The position numbers were made by a program, and so were the translations under genes. From Enterovirga rhinocerotis (GTDB lineage: Bacteria > Pseudomonadota > Alphaproteobacteria > Rhizobiales > Beijerinckiaceae): a DNA stretch of 64,000 bases. Below are positions 8,408-17,899 of this stretch, piece after piece. The DNA lies in assembly GCF_004363955.1 (NCBI RefSeq), contig NZ_SNZR01000011.1, forward strand, positions 1,488,001 through 1,552,000, in the 5' to 3' direction. A model generated the notes under the pieces. It had not been told where the DNA came from, did no database searches, and saw only the letters and a list, made by a program, of their open reading frames with translations. The number at the start of each line of letters is the position of its first letter. Within the stretch, counting starts at the first letter, position 1.

Positions 8408-9280
8408 ATGACCGACATCTCCGCCAAGCCCGACCCCGATCTCGCGCCCTCGCGCGAGATCGACGTCCTCCTTCGCATCATGGCCGCGCTCCGGACGCCG
8501 CGGACCGGATGCCCCTGGGATCTCGACCAGACCTTCGAGACGATCGCGCCCTACACGATCGAAGAAGCCTACGAGGTGGCGGACGCGATCGAGCGCGGCG
8601 ACCTCGAGGACCTTCGCGACGAACTCGGCGATCTTCTCCTCCAGGTCGTCTTCCACGCGCGGATGGCCGAGGAGCGCGGCGCCTTCGATTTCGGCGGCGT
8701 CGTCGCGGCCATCACCGCCAAGCTCATCCGGCGCCACCCTCACGTCTTCGGCGACACGCGGGACCTCACGCCGGACGAGGTCAAGCAGCTCTGGGACCGG
8801 ATCAAGCAGGCCGAGAAGGCGGAGCGCCGCAAGCGGCTGGCGGCCCGGGGCGAGGCTCCCGACGCACCGGCCAGCATCCTCGACGGCGTCACGCGCGCCC
8901 TGCCCGCCCTCACCCGCGCCGAGAAACTGACCCGCCGCGCCGCCGGCGTCGGCTTCACCTGGCCGGATGCGGTCTCCGTCATCGACAAGATCGAGGAGGA
9001 ACTCGCCGAACTGCGCGAGGCCGTTCTCGCCGCACGCCCCGACGAGATGGCGGAGGAACTCGGCGACCTCATCTTTACGGTGGCCAATCTCGGCCGGCAG
9101 CTCGACATCGATCCCGAGGCGGCCCTCGCGGCGACGAACGCGAAGTTCGAGCGCCGCTTCCGGTCGGTCGAGGCGGCGCTCGCGCGGGACGGCCGGACGC
9201 CTGCGACCTCCGATCTCTCCGAAATGGATCGCCTCTGGGACGACGCCAAGCGCGCGGAGAAGGCGCGCCGGGACGCGTAG
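8408..9280 (+). CDS. mazG: Nucleoside triphosphate pyrophosphohydrolase MazG
   Basis: A 290-aa cytosolic enzyme that hydrolyses (d)NTPs to monophosphates and pyrophosphate, clearing aberrant nucleotides. Two MazG repeats are visible. The first has CPWDLDQTFETIAPY, then EEAYEVADAI and the metal-binding ELGDLLLQVVFH. The second, after a charged linker, has KIEEELAELREA and EELGDLIFTVANL. This matches the tandem-domain MazG of E. coli. The ATG at 8408 begins 9 nt after a strong hairpin, with no clear Shine-Dalgarno. Confidence 0.94.
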   Translation: MTDISAKPDPDLAPSREIDVLLRIMAALRTPRTGCPWDLDQTFETIAPYTIEEAYEVADAIERGDLEDLRDELGDLLLQVVFHARMAEERGAFDFGGVVAAITAKLIRRHPHVFGDTRDLTPDEVKQLWDRIKQAEKAERRKRLAARGEAPDAPASILDGVTRALPALTRAEKLTRRAAGVGFTWPDAVSVIDKIEEELAELREAVLAARPDEMAEELGDLIFTVANLGRQLDIDPEAALAATNAKFERRFRSVEAALARDGRTPATSDLSEMDRLWDDAKRAEKARRDA

Positions 9281-9382
9281 GCCGAGGTCTCGCCGGCCGC
9301 CCTGTCCTCAAGGCACGGCCGGACCTCCGTCAGAGCCGTGCTGCGAGAGGCCCCACGAGCGGCCCGTCACGGACGATGGCGC

Positions 9383-9967
9383 TCAGAACAGATGCACCGC
9401 ATGGGGGGCGAAGAGCGCGATCCCGGTCATGACGAGGCCGAAGACGCCGAGCCCGCCGGCGAGCCAGGCCAGCGCGGCGACGCCTGTGATCAGCATCGCC
9501 GAAGCGAGCACGATCGCGATCTGGTAGGCCGCCGAGGCCACCTCGAAATGATGGTACTTGGCGAGATTGGTCTTGGCGCGCTCCTCTGCGGCTTTCGCCC
9601 GCGCCGCGAGCTCCTTGCGCCCCTCCCCCGTCTCGGGCTCGCTGTCCCAGCGCTGGGCCGTCGCCTTCCAGGCGTCGATCTGCTTGCCGATCGCCGGGCC
9701 GCCCGTGCTGGCCATGGACACGGTCGGCGTGGAGCGCTGGAGTTCGGCCGCCTCGGCCGCCGTCCGCACCACCGTCATGCGGATCGTCTTGGCCTGGAAG
9801 AAGGCCCACAGGTTCGACGCGTCGATATTGTCGCCGAGCGCGCTGGTCTGAGCGCTCTTCCCCGCCGTCTCGGAGAGCGCGAGCATCAAAGCCAAGACGG
9901 AAATGAGAAGGGCGATCGACTTGTTCGTCCCCTCGAGCGCACCATGACCTCCGTGCCCACCAGACAT
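9383..9967 (-). CDS. DUF4337 domain membrane protein
   Basis: A 194-aa protein of unknown function. One membrane segment follows a Gly/His-rich start (about residues 15-35), then a long charged helical region, then two C-terminal membrane segments (about 135-190). This layout, with a central coiled-coil-like part (ARAKAAEERAKTNLAKY), matches DUF4337. The ATG at 9967 is chosen because GGGGGA precedes it. It is convergent with mazG; the gap between them holds no recognised element. Confidence 0.75.
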   Translation of the reverse strand: MSGGHGGHGALEGTNKSIALLISVLALMLALSETAGKSAQTSALGDNIDASNLWAFFQAKTIRMTVVRTAAEAAELQRSTPTVSMASTGGPAIGKQIDAWKATAQRWDSEPETGEGRKELAARAKAAEERAKTNLAKYHHFEVASAAYQIAIVLASAMLITGVAALAWLAGGLGVFGLVMTGIALFAPHAVHLF

Positions 9968-10061
9968 GCGATGTCCCCCAAACGGCGCTGGCGCCGTGCG
10001 GCCGGGATGCACCTAGGATTGCGGCGGCCGCGTGGCGTCCGCGAGGGCCGGATCTTATCCG

Positions 10062-11330
10062 TTAGACGCGTGGCCTGAGGTCCGTCGCCCAGCGATCCAC
10101 GGCGCGCGCACCTTCCTCCCAGGCGCCGCCGACCGTCCCCCACATGCGCTTCGAGGACGCTTCGCCGACGATGAGCAGCCGGTCGTCGACCGGGCGCGAC
10201 AGGGTGAGGCGGTCGCTCGCCCGTCCGGGCGGGACGACCGCCCATGCGCAGCGCGACCAGGGATCGCCGACCCAATCGGTGACGCAGGGAATGTCGAGGT
10301 CCCGCGCCGCTCTCTCACCGAACTGCGCGGCGAGCCAGGATCGAGCGAAATCGGCGAGGTCCCCGCGGTCGCGGCCCGCCGCGGTCGCGTGATCGAGTTC
10401 CAGGTAATGGAGCGCGCTGCCTTCGAGGCGGCTCATCATCCCGAAGCTGGCACCGGGAGAGACGACCTTCACCAGGCGGTCCGGCTCCTGAAACGGGGAG
10501 CCGGGCCAGTTCAGGACGACATGCTCGTAGGTGCCGGGCAGGAACCCGCAGAGTGCATCCGTCACGTCCGGCGGCAGCGCCGGCACGATGTCGATGGCGC
10601 CGGCGGCGAGAACCGGAACCGGCACGGTCACGATGACGCGATCGGCGACGACGCGCCCCCGGTCGGTCTCCAGCGCGACCACCCTCCCCGTCCGGTCGAT
10701 TCGGCGGACGGGCGTGCCGAGCGCGATCGGCAGGCCTTCGGCGAGACGCGCCAGATAGGCTCCATAGCCGCCTGCGACGAACCAGTTGTTGCCGAACTCG
10801 TCGCTCGGAAAATCCTGCGTGCTGACCTCCGAGAGGGGGCGCCCGCTGATGAGCGCGAAGGTCGCCATCATCGGCTCCCGCCACACGCCGATGGGCGGGA
10901 ACACCTCCCCGAGGCTGCGATCCGGCCCGGATTCCGCCGCGGCGGTGATCGCGGCATCGACGGTTTCGAACGCCCTGCCCCAGGCCGCCCGGTCGTCTGG
11001 TCCGGCGATCCGCCCGTCGACGACGAGATGGCTCGCCGGCTCAGCCTTCGTCAGGTCCTCGCCTTGTGCGAGCCCGAGCGCGACCAGCGGATTGACGTCG
11101 CCGGCATGGAGCCAATGGGCGCCGAGGTCGATCGGCTGCCCGGCGATCGGGACCGTGACCGCCCTCCCCCCGACGCGGTCGCGCGCCTCGAGCACGGCGC
11201 AGGTCAGACCAAGCTCACGGCAGCGGCGCGCAGCGGCGATGCCGGCAGCCCCCGCACCGACGATCGCGACCTCGACCTCGTCCGCGACCGGCGCAAGGCG
11301 AGGCGAGGCGACGGGTCGAAGCTCGATCAC
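10062..11330 (-). CDS. Flavin monoamine oxidase family protein
   Basis: A 422-aa FAD-dependent oxidase. The dinucleotide-binding motif VAIVGAGAAGIAAARRC is at about residues 21-37, followed by LEARDRVGGRA, the GG-doublet motif typical of the amine oxidase family. The C-terminal FAD-binding block contains LLIVGEASSKRMWGTVGGA. The family oxidises primary or polyamines, or desaturates carotenoid-like substrates; which substrate applies is not clear here. No signal peptide is seen, so it is probably cytosolic. It is divergent from the EI24-type membrane protein gene. Confidence 0.85.
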   Translation of the reverse strand: MIELRPVASPRLAPVADEVEVAIVGAGAAGIAAARRCRELGLTCAVLEARDRVGGRAVTVPIAGQPIDLGAHWLHAGDVNPLVALGLAQGEDLTKAEPASHLVVDGRIAGPDDRAAWGRAFETVDAAITAAAESGPDRSLGEVFPPIGVWREPMMATFALISGRPLSEVSTQDFPSDEFGNNWFVAGGYGAYLARLAEGLPIALGTPVRRIDRTGRVVALETDRGRVVADRVIVTVPVPVLAAGAIDIVPALPPDVTDALCGFLPGTYEHVVLNWPGSPFQEPDRLVKVVSPGASFGMMSRLEGSALHYLELDHATAAGRDRGDLADFARSWLAAQFGERAARDLDIPCVTDWVGDPWSRCAWAVVPPGRASDRLTLSRPVDDRLLIVGEASSKRMWGTVGGAWEEGARAVDRWATDLRPRV

Positions 11331-11384
11331 GACAGGTCTCTCGGCAAAAAGCCGCGCTTCCGGCGGGCGCGGGAAGCCTTAAAC

Positions 11385-12095
11385 ATGTTCGCGATGATTC
11401 TCGGACCCGTTTTCGCCGCCATCCGTCAGGTGATGTCGCCTCCGCTCAGGCGGATGGTGCTGCGCTCGCTCGGCCTGACGATCGTCCTCCTCATCGGCCT
11501 CTGGGGGCTGCTGACGAAGCTGCTCGAATGGGTCCTGCGCACCTATCCGATCAGCCGCGACTATCCCCTGGTCGACGGCTTCGTCTATTTTCTCGGCGGG
11601 GCCGGCCTCGTCGTCCTGCTCGTCTTCCTGCTGCCCCCGGTCTTGGCCTTCGTCGGCGGCTTCTTCGTCGACGACGCGGCCGCGATCGTCGAGCGCACGG
11701 ACTTCCCGCACGATCGTCCCGGCGAGCCGCAGACGGTGATGGCCTCGGTGCTCTACGGCCTGCGTTTCGCCGGGCTCGCGCTGCTGCTCAACCTCGCGGC
11801 GCTGACGCTGATCTTCATCCCCTTCGTCAACATCGCCGCCTTCTTCGCGGTGAACACCTATCTGCTCGGCCGGGAGTATTTCGAGATGGCCGCCGCCCGC
11901 TTCCGCCCCGCCGCCGAGGCGACCGCCCTGCGGCGGGCCAACCGCTTCCGGGTGATGTCGGCGGGCGCGGTGCTCGCGGGGCTGATGCTGGTGCCGGTGC
12001 TGAACCTCCTCACCCCGATCTTCGGGATCGCCCTGATGGTCCATGTCCACAAGCGGATCGCCCCCGGCCGGGCGATCGCCGGCCCCTCCCCGTGA
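11385..12095 (+). CDS. EI24/CysZ-like integral membrane protein
   Basis: A 236-aa protein with about four hydrophobic segments (residues ~25-50, 65-95, 125-160, 190-220) and the family-like ending LNLLTPIFGIALMVHVHK. CysZ, the best known bacterial member, is a sulfate channel; whether this protein moves sulfate is inference, as no cys genes are near. The ATG at 11385 opens the hydrophobic domain; an upstream open frame overlaps the divergent oxidase and is rejected. It overlaps the next gene by 4 nt (GTGA). Confidence 0.8.
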   Translation: MFAMILGPVFAAIRQVMSPPLRRMVLRSLGLTIVLLIGLWGLLTKLLEWVLRTYPISRDYPLVDGFVYFLGGAGLVVLLVFLLPPVLAFVGGFFVDDAAAIVERTDFPHDRPGEPQTVMASVLYGLRFAGLALLLNLAALTLIFIPFVNIAAFFAVNTYLLGREYFEMAAARFRPAAEATALRRANRFRVMSAGAVLAGLMLVPVLNLLTPIFGIALMVHVHKRIAPGRAIAGPSP

Positions 12096-13303
12096 GGACC
12101 TACGACGTCGTCGTCGCGGGCGGAGGGGCGACGGGATCCTCCGTCGCGGCCCATCTCCTCGCCGATCCGGCCTTCTCGGGCCGAGTCCTCGTCGTCGAGA
12201 AGGATCCGACCTACCGGCTCGCGGCCTCCGCCCTTTCGGCGGCGTCGGTGCGCCAGCAATATTCGCAGCCCGTCAACGTCCGGCTCTCGCTCTTCGGCGT
12301 CGCCTTCCTGCGCGAGCCGGGCCGCTTCCTTCCGCTCGCCGACGACCCGCCCGCGATCGGGCTGCACGAAGGCGGCTATCTCTATCTCGCCGCCGGTGAG
12401 GAGGGTACTGCGGCCCTTCGCGCGAACCACACCGTCCAGCAGGCGGACGGCGCGGAGATCGCGCTGCTCGACCCCGATGCCCTCGCGGAGCGGTTCCCCT
12501 GGCTCCGGACAGACGATCTGCGCCTCGGCTCGTTCGGCCTCTCCGGCGAGGGCTGGTTCGACGGCTGGGCTCTGCTCCAGATCCTCCGCGGCTCGGCGCG
12601 CCGGCAGGGCGCCGACTACGTCGCGGACGAGGTCGTCGAGCTGCGCCTCTCGGGCGGCCGGGTCGAGGCGGTCCGTCTCCGCGACGGCGGCTGGATCGGC
12701 TGCGGCACGCTCGTCAATTGCGCGGGCTCCGGCGGCCCCGCCCTCGCCGCGATGGCGGGGATCGCGATCCCGGTCCAGGCGAAGCGCCGCTCGGTCTTCG
12801 CCTTCACCTGCCGGAGCGAACTCGCCGGCTGCCCCCTCCTCATCGACACGACCGGGGTCTGGATGCGGCCCGAAGGGCGTCCGGGACCCGCCGGGCAGAC
12901 CTTCATCGGCGGCTGGTCGCCGCCGGCCGACGACGACCCCGATTGGCGGGACGACGATCCGGCGAGCCAGGAGATCGACTGGCCCCTCTTCGAGGATCTC
13001 GTCTGGCCCGCGCTCGCGGACCGCATCCCGGCCCTCGCCGAGATCAGGCCGGGCCGGGCCTGGACCGGGCCCTACGACATGAACCTCCTCGACCACAACG
13101 CCATCGTCGGCCCCGCCGGCGGACTGGCGAACCTTCATCTGTGCAACGGCTTCTCGGGCCACGGCCTGCAGCATTCCCCGGGGATCGGCCGCGGGATCGC
13201 GGAACTGATCGTCCACGGACGCTTCCGGACGCTCGATCTGTCGGATCTCGGACACGCGCGCATCGCGGCGCATCGTCCTTTGGTCGAGCGCAACGTCATC
13301 TGA
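12092..13303 (+). CDS. FAD-dependent oxidoreductase, DAO family (glycine/D-amino-acid oxidase type)
   Basis: A 403-aa flavoprotein. The N-terminal VVVAGGGATGSSVAAHLL binds FAD, followed by VVEKDP. Mid-protein residues SVRQQYSQPVN and the C-terminal block NGFSGHGLQHSPGIGRGIAEL match the DAO fold. Family members oxidise D-amino acids, sarcosine or glycine-type amines. The start is GTG at 12092, overlapping the EI24 gene stop, so the two are coupled. A Pho-type box then separates it from ugpB, which argues that it is not part of the ugp operon. Confidence 0.82.
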   Translation: MRTYDVVVAGGGATGSSVAAHLLADPAFSGRVLVVEKDPTYRLAASALSAASVRQQYSQPVNVRLSLFGVAFLREPGRFLPLADDPPAIGLHEGGYLYLAAGEEGTAALRANHTVQQADGAEIALLDPDALAERFPWLRTDDLRLGSFGLSGEGWFDGWALLQILRGSARRQGADYVADEVVELRLSGGRVEAVRLRDGGWIGCGTLVNCAGSGGPALAAMAGIAIPVQAKRRSVFAFTCRSELAGCPLLIDTTGVWMRPEGRPGPAGQTFIGGWSPPADDDPDWRDDDPASQEIDWPLFEDLVWPALADRIPALAEIRPGRAWTGPYDMNLLDHNAIVGPAGGLANLHLCNGFSGHGLQHSPGIGRGIAELIVHGRFRTLDLSDLGHARIAAHRPLVERNVI

Positions 13304-13329
13304 GAGGGGCGGTGGCCGGGCGGCGCGTC

Positions 13330-13358
13330 CGTCACGCCCTTGTCACGGAAACGTCATC
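13330..13358 (+). promoter_or_regulatory. Pho box upstream of ugpB
   Basis: Three direct repeats of GTCA(C/T) start at 13331, 13342 and 13353, exactly 11 nt apart. PhoB sites are built of 11-bp direct repeats with CTGTCAT-like cores, so this is a credible triple-unit site. It lies about 70 nt before the ugpB start and fits the known phosphate-starvation control of ugp genes. Confidence 0.7.
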
Positions 13359-13425
13359 CATCCATCGTGAGAGCCGGCAAAGAGACGGGTCGCAACGGAC
13401 CCCCCGTCCGGCAGGGAGTATTCAG

Positions 13426-14739
13426 ATGCGACTGACCCGGATTGCCGCGTTTGCGGCGGCCCTCGGCTATGCCGGTACGGCGTCCGCGCAGACCGAGATT
13501 CAATGGTGGCACGCCATGACCGGCGGCAACAACGAGGTCGTGGTCAAGCTCGCCCAGGAGTTCAACGCCTCCCAGACCGACTACAAGGTCGTCCCCAGCT
13601 ACAAGGGCAGCTACCCCGACGCGATGAATGCCGGCATCGCCGCCTTCCGGGCCGGCAACGCGCCGCACATCCTGCAGGTCTTCGAGGTCGGCACCGCGAC
13701 CATGATGTCGGCGCGCGGCGCGGTGAAGCCGGTCTACCAGCTCATGGCCGAGGCCGGCGAAGCCTTCGACCCGAAGGCCTATCTCCCCGCCATCACCGGC
13801 TATTATTCGACGGCGAAGGGCGAGATGCTCTCGTTCCCCTTCAACTCGTCCTCCATGGTCATGTGGATCAACAAGGACGCGCTGAAGAAGGCCGGCCTCA
13901 ACGCCGACCAGCCGCCCAAGACCTGGCCCGAGGTGTTTGAGGCGGCCAAGAAGCTCAAGGCGGCGGGCCACGCGACCTGTGGCTTCTCGAATGCCTGGGC
14001 GACCTGGGCGCATATCGAGCAGTTCTCGGCCTGGCACAACCTGCCGCTCTCGACCAAGGCCAACGGCCTCGACGGCTTCGACACGGTGCTGCAGTTCAAC
14101 GGCCCGACGCAGGTCAAGCACCTCGAGAACCTCGTCGAGCTCCAGAAGCAGAAGGTCTACGACTATTCCGGCCGCACAAATTCCGGCGAGGGCCGCTTCA
14201 CCTCCGGCGAATGCCCGATCTTCCTGACCTCGTCCGGCTTCTACGGAAACGTGAAGGGCAACGCGAAGTTCGACTGGGCGGCGGTGCCGATGCCCTATTA
14301 CCCCGAGGTCCAGGGCGCGCCGCAGAACTCGATCATCGGCGGGGCCTCGCTCTGGGTCATGGGCGGCAAGTCGGCGGCGGAATACAAGGGCATCGCGAAG
14401 TTCTTCGCCTTCCTCTCGAACACCGACCGCCAGGCGAAGCTGCACCAGGAATCGGGCTATCTGCCGATCACCCGCGCCGCCTACGAGAAGGTGAAGGCCT
14501 CGGGCTTCTACGAGAAGAACCCGTCGTTCCAGACCGCCCTCATCGAATTGACCGGCAAGGAGCCGACCGAGAATTCCCGCGGCCTGCGCCTCGGCAACAT
14601 GGTGCAGCTGCGCGACATGTGGTCGGAGGAGCTCGAAGCGGCGCTGGCCGGGCAGAAGACCCCGAAGGCGGCGCTCGACGCAGCCGTCACGCGCGGCAAC
14701 GCGCTCCTGCGCCAGTTCGAGCGCACGGCCGGCCGGTGA
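13426..14739 (+). CDS. ugpB: sn-Glycerol-3-phosphate ABC transporter, periplasmic binding protein UgpB
   Basis: A 437-aa extracytoplasmic solute-binding protein (family 1). The signal peptide ends near residue 21 (TASA/QTE). The mature start IQWWHAMTGGNNEVV, the KGSYPDAMNAGIAA segment, FPFNSSS and GGASLWVMGG are typical of UgpB, which captures glycerol-3-phosphate and glycerophosphodiesters in the periplasm. A ribosome binding site AGGGAG precedes the ATG. It is first in a B-A-E-C operon behind a Pho box. A palindromic repeat separates it from ugpA, which could favour higher ugpB mRNA levels. Confidence 0.95.
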   Translation: MRLTRIAAFAAALGYAGTASAQTEIQWWHAMTGGNNEVVVKLAQEFNASQTDYKVVPSYKGSYPDAMNAGIAAFRAGNAPHILQVFEVGTATMMSARGAVKPVYQLMAEAGEAFDPKAYLPAITGYYSTAKGEMLSFPFNSSSMVMWINKDALKKAGLNADQPPKTWPEVFEAAKKLKAAGHATCGFSNAWATWAHIEQFSAWHNLPLSTKANGLDGFDTVLQFNGPTQVKHLENLVELQKQKVYDYSGRTNSGEGRFTSGECPIFLTSSGFYGNVKGNAKFDWAAVPMPYYPEVQGAPQNSIIGGASLWVMGGKSAAEYKGIAKFFAFLSNTDRQAKLHQESGYLPITRAAYEKVKASGFYEKNPSFQTALIELTGKEPTENSRGLRLGNMVQLRDMWSEELEAALAGQKTPKAALDAAVTRGNALLRQFERTAGR

Positions 14740-14756
14740 GAGAGGGCTGCGGCCTT

Positions 14757-14897
14757 CCCTTCTCCCCTTGCGGGAGAAGGTGGCACGGCGAAGCCGTGAC
14801 GGATGAGGGGTTCGGCTCCTGGCCCCTTCGGCGTGTCGCCCCCCTCATCCGACCGTCGCTGACGCGAAGGCCACCTTCTCCCGCAAGGGGAGAAGGA
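14757..14897. repeat. Intergenic palindromic repeat, family 1, in the ugpB-ugpA gap
   Basis: A left half (14757-14810, CCCTTCTCCCCTTGCGGGAG start) and an inverted right half (14841-14897, ending CCCGCAAGGGGAGAAGG) can fold into one long hairpin; each half also has its own small stem. Related copies lie at 16667, 26977, 52528, 52765, 53186, 53293, 54044 and 54151. It fills nearly the whole ugpB-ugpA gap. Confidence 0.9.
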
Positions 14898-14918
14898 GCG
14901 GCGGAAGGCGCCTGAGAG

Positions 14919-15800
14919 ATGGAGAAGCGCGCGACCTTCTCCAACCGCTACCTGCCCTATGCCCTCCTGGCCCCGCAGATCCTCGTCACGCTGATCTTCT
15001 TCTACTGGCCGGCCGCCCAGGCGATCCGGCAATCGTTCATGCTGGAGGACGCGTTCGGCCTGTCGTCCGATTTCGTCTGGTTCGAGAACTACGTCGCCCT
15101 CTTCAAGGACCCCTCCTATTACCAGACGCTCTGGACGACCTTCGTCTTCTCGGGCTCGGTCGCGTTCCTCTCGCTGTCGGTGGCGCTGCTTCTCGCGGTG
15201 ATGGCGGATGCGGAGATCCGCGGGGCGACGGCCTACCGGACATTCCTGATCTGGCCCTACGCGGTCGCGCCCGCCGTCGCCGGCGTCCTCTGGATCTTCA
15301 TGCTCGACCCCTCGCTCGGCATGGTCGCGCGGGGCCTCAAGAGCCTCGGGCTCGACTGGAACCCGCGTCTCAACGGCACGCACGCGCTGACGCAGGTGGT
15401 GCTGGCCTCGGCCTGGAAGCAGATCTCCTACAACTTCCTGTTCTTCCTCGCGGGTCTCCAGGCGATCCCGCGCAGCGTCATCGAGGCCGCGGCCATCGAC
15501 GGCGCGCGGGCCTGGCGGCGCTTCTGGACGATCACGCTGCCGCTGCTGTCGCCGACGACCTTCTTCCTGCTCGTCGTGAACATCGTCTACGCCTTCTTCG
15601 ACACCTTCGGCACGATCGACACGATGACCCAGGGCGGCCCCGCCAAGGCGACGGAGACGCTCGTCTACAAGGTCTATTCGGACGGGCGGCTCGGCGGCGA
15701 TCTCGGCGGCTCTGCGGCGCAATCGGTGATCCTGATGATCATCGTGATCGGCCTCACGGCCGTCCAGTTCCGGTTCGTCGAACGGCGAGTGACCTACTGA
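14919..15800 (+). CDS. ugpA: sn-Glycerol-3-phosphate ABC transporter permease UgpA
   Basis: A 293-aa inner-membrane permease with six predicted helices. The cytoplasmic EAA loop is visible as [20 protein letters not shown] near residue 190 and contacts the UgpC ATPase. The opening segment [20 protein letters not shown] matches the UgpA family. Its ATG lies 21 nt after a palindromic repeat. The stop overlaps the ugpE start (TGATG), so A and E are coupled and form the heterodimeric channel. Confidence 0.95.
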   Translation: MEKRATFSNRYLPYALLAPQILVTLIFFYWPAAQAIRQSFMLEDAFGLSSDFVWFENYVALFKDPSYYQTLWTTFVFSGSVAFLSLSVALLLAVMADAEIRGATAYRTFLIWPYAVAPAVAGVLWIFMLDPSLGMVARGLKSLGLDWNPRLNGTHALTQVVLASAWKQISYNFLFFLAGLQAIPRSVIEAAAIDGARAWRRFWTITLPLLSPTTFFLLVVNIVYAFFDTFGTIDTMTQGGPAKATETLVYKVYSDGRLGGDLGGSAAQSVILMIIVIGLTAVQFRFVERRVTY

Positions 15801-16651
15801 TGGTCGAGCGCAAGGGCGCCCTCGCCCGCATCCTGCCCCATCTCGTGCTGCTGACCGGCGTCGCGATCGTCGCCTTCCCGGTCTATCTGGCGCTGATCGG
15901 GGCGACCCACGAATCCTCGGTCATCGCCAACGGCCAGATGCCGCTCACCCCGGGCGGCGCGGCCCTCGACAGCTATTACCGGGCGATCGTCATCGGGCCG
16001 AGCCGCACGACGCGCGAGCCGGTCGGCACGATGCTGCTCAACAGCTTCACGATGGCGATGCTGATCGCGGTCGGGAAGATCGCGATCTCGCTGCTCTCGG
16101 CCTTCGCTGTTGTCTATTTCCGCTTCCCCTTCCGGAAGGCGGCCTTCTGGATGATCTTCATCACGCTGATGCTGCCGGTCGAGGTGCGCATCTACCCGAC
16201 CTACAAGGTGGCGGCCGATCTCGGCCTCCTCGACACGATGGCAGGGCTGACGCTGCCGCTGATCGCCTCGGCGACGGCGACGCTGCTCTTCCGGCAGTTC
16301 TTCATGACGGTGCCGGACGAGCTGGTCGAGGCATCCAAGATCGACGGTGCCGGGCCGATGAAGTTCTTCTTCGATACGCTCCTGCCGCTCTCCCGAACCA
16401 ACATGGCGGCGTTGTTCGTGATCCTCTTCATCTACGGCTGGAACCAGTACCTCTGGCCGCTTCTCATCACGACCCGCGACGACATGCAGACCATCGTGAT
16501 CGGCATCAAGAAGATGATCGTCACGAGCGATGCCATCACCGAATGGCAGATCGTGATGGCGACGGCCGTCCTCGCCATGCTGCCGCCGGTGCTGATCGTG
16601 ATCGTGATGCAGAAGCTGTTCGTGCGGGGGCTGGTGGAGACGGAGAAGTGA
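15800..16651 (+). CDS. ugpE: sn-Glycerol-3-phosphate ABC transporter permease UgpE
   Basis: A 283-aa permease with six membrane helices, partner of UgpA. The EAA loop reads EASKIDGAGPMKFFFDTLLP near residue 175. LMLPVEVRIYPTYKV and WNQYLWPLLIT are characteristic of UgpE. It starts on the ugpA stop codon. A second palindromic repeat separates it from ugpC. Confidence 0.95.
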   Translation: MVERKGALARILPHLVLLTGVAIVAFPVYLALIGATHESSVIANGQMPLTPGGAALDSYYRAIVIGPSRTTREPVGTMLLNSFTMAMLIAVGKIAISLLSAFAVVYFRFPFRKAAFWMIFITLMLPVEVRIYPTYKVAADLGLLDTMAGLTLPLIASATATLLFRQFFMTVPDELVEASKIDGAGPMKFFFDTLLPLSRTNMAALFVILFIYGWNQYLWPLLITTRDDMQTIVIGIKKMIVTSDAITEWQIVMATAVLAMLPPVLIVIVMQKLFVRGLVETEK

Positions 16652-16666
16652 GGACACCGGCGCCCT

Positions 16667-16799
16667 CCTTCTCCCCTTGCGGGAGAAGGTGGCAGCGCGA
16701 AGCGCTGACGGATGAGGGGCTCACCTCGACGTCGGCGGCGCACCCCTCATCCGACCTCCGCTCACGCGGAGGCCACCTTCTCCCGCAAGGGGAGAAGGG
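16667..16799. repeat. Intergenic palindromic repeat, family 1, in the ugpE-ugpC gap
   Basis: The same two-half structure as at 14757, with left half 16667-16720 and inverted right half 16743-16799. It leaves only 24 nt before the ugpC start. Confidence 0.9.
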
Positions 16800-16823
16800 A
16801 TACGCGTCAGACGGCGAGCGCAT

Positions 16824-17885
16824 ATGGCATCCGTAACCCTTTCGGCCGTCAGCAAAATCTATCACGGCGGCGTCGAGGCCGTGCGCGGCGTGTCCTTCGA
16901 GGTGCCGGACGGTTCGTTCTGCGTCCTCGTCGGCCCGTCGGGCTGCGGAAAATCGACCCTGCTGCGCATGATCGCGGGGCTCGAGACCATCACCGGCGGG
17001 ACGGTCCGCATCGGCGAGCGTGTCGTCAACGACATCGAGCCCGCCGACCGCGACATCGCGATGGTGTTCCAGAATTACGCGCTCTATCCGCATATGAGCG
17101 TCTACGACAACATGGCCTACGGGCTGCGCAACCGCGGCACGCCGAAGGCCGAGATCGAGGCGCGGGTCGCCGAGGCGGCGCGGATCCTCGCCATCGAGCC
17201 CTTCCTCGACCGGCGGCCGCGGCAATTGTCGGGCGGCCAGCGCCAGCGCGTCGCGATGGGCCGCGCCATCGTGAGGAAGCCTCAGGTCTTCCTGTTCGAC
17301 GAGCCGCTCTCGAATCTCGATGCGAAGCTGCGGGTGCAGATGCGGGTCGAGATCAAGCGCCTTCAGCGCAGCCTCGGCGTCACCTCGGTCTACGTCACCC
17401 ACGATCAGGTCGAGGCGATGACGCTGTCGGACGTGCTGGTCGTCATGAATGCCGGCCAGGTCGAGCAGATCGGCCGGCCGATCGACCTCTACCGGAAGCC
17501 CGCGACCCGGTTCGTCGCCGGCTTCCTCGGCTCGCCGGCGATGAACTTCCTGCCCGGCACCGTCGTCGACGCACGCACCGTCTCGATCGGCGGCGGCACG
17601 CTCCGGGTCGCGCCCGGAACCGGCACCGCCGGGCCGGGGACCACTGTCGAGGTCGGCATCCGGCCCGAGGATCTGCGGATCGCGGCGCCGGGTGAAGGGC
17701 TGCGGGTCGCGGTGGAGTTCATCGAAGAACTCGGCGCGACGCAGCTCGTGCATGGGCGGCTCGGCGATGCGCCGCTCACGATCCAGGTCGCGACCGGCGA
17801 GGCGCCCTCCGGCGACGCCTTCGAGATCGCAGCGTCGCCGGAAGCCCTCCACCTCTTCGACCCGGCGACCACAGCGAGGCTGTGA
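16824..17885 (+). CDS. ugpC: sn-Glycerol-3-phosphate import ATP-binding protein UgpC
   Basis: A 353-aa ABC ATPase that powers UgpAE. Walker [10 protein letters not shown] is near residue 38, the signature LSGGQRQR near 134, Walker [13 protein letters not shown] near 155 and the switch His in THDQ near 193. A C-terminal MalK-like TOBE region (about 240-353) is present, where regulators can act. The DNA-binding half is highly conserved; the annotation rests on operon context, since MalK/UgpC proteins are alike. It is convergent with a TerC gene only 14 nt away. Confidence 0.95.
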   Translation: MASVTLSAVSKIYHGGVEAVRGVSFEVPDGSFCVLVGPSGCGKSTLLRMIAGLETITGGTVRIGERVVNDIEPADRDIAMVFQNYALYPHMSVYDNMAYGLRNRGTPKAEIEARVAEAARILAIEPFLDRRPRQLSGGQRQRVAMGRAIVRKPQVFLFDEPLSNLDAKLRVQMRVEIKRLQRSLGVTSVYVTHDQVEAMTLSDVLVVMNAGQVEQIGRPIDLYRKPATRFVAGFLGSPAMNFLPGTVVDARTVSIGGGTLRVAPGTGTAGPGTTVEVGIRPEDLRIAAPGEGLRVAVEFIEELGATQLVHGRLGDAPLTIQVATGEAPSGDAFEIAASPEALHLFDPATTARL

Positions 17886-17899
17886 CCGCCGGGGCGTCG

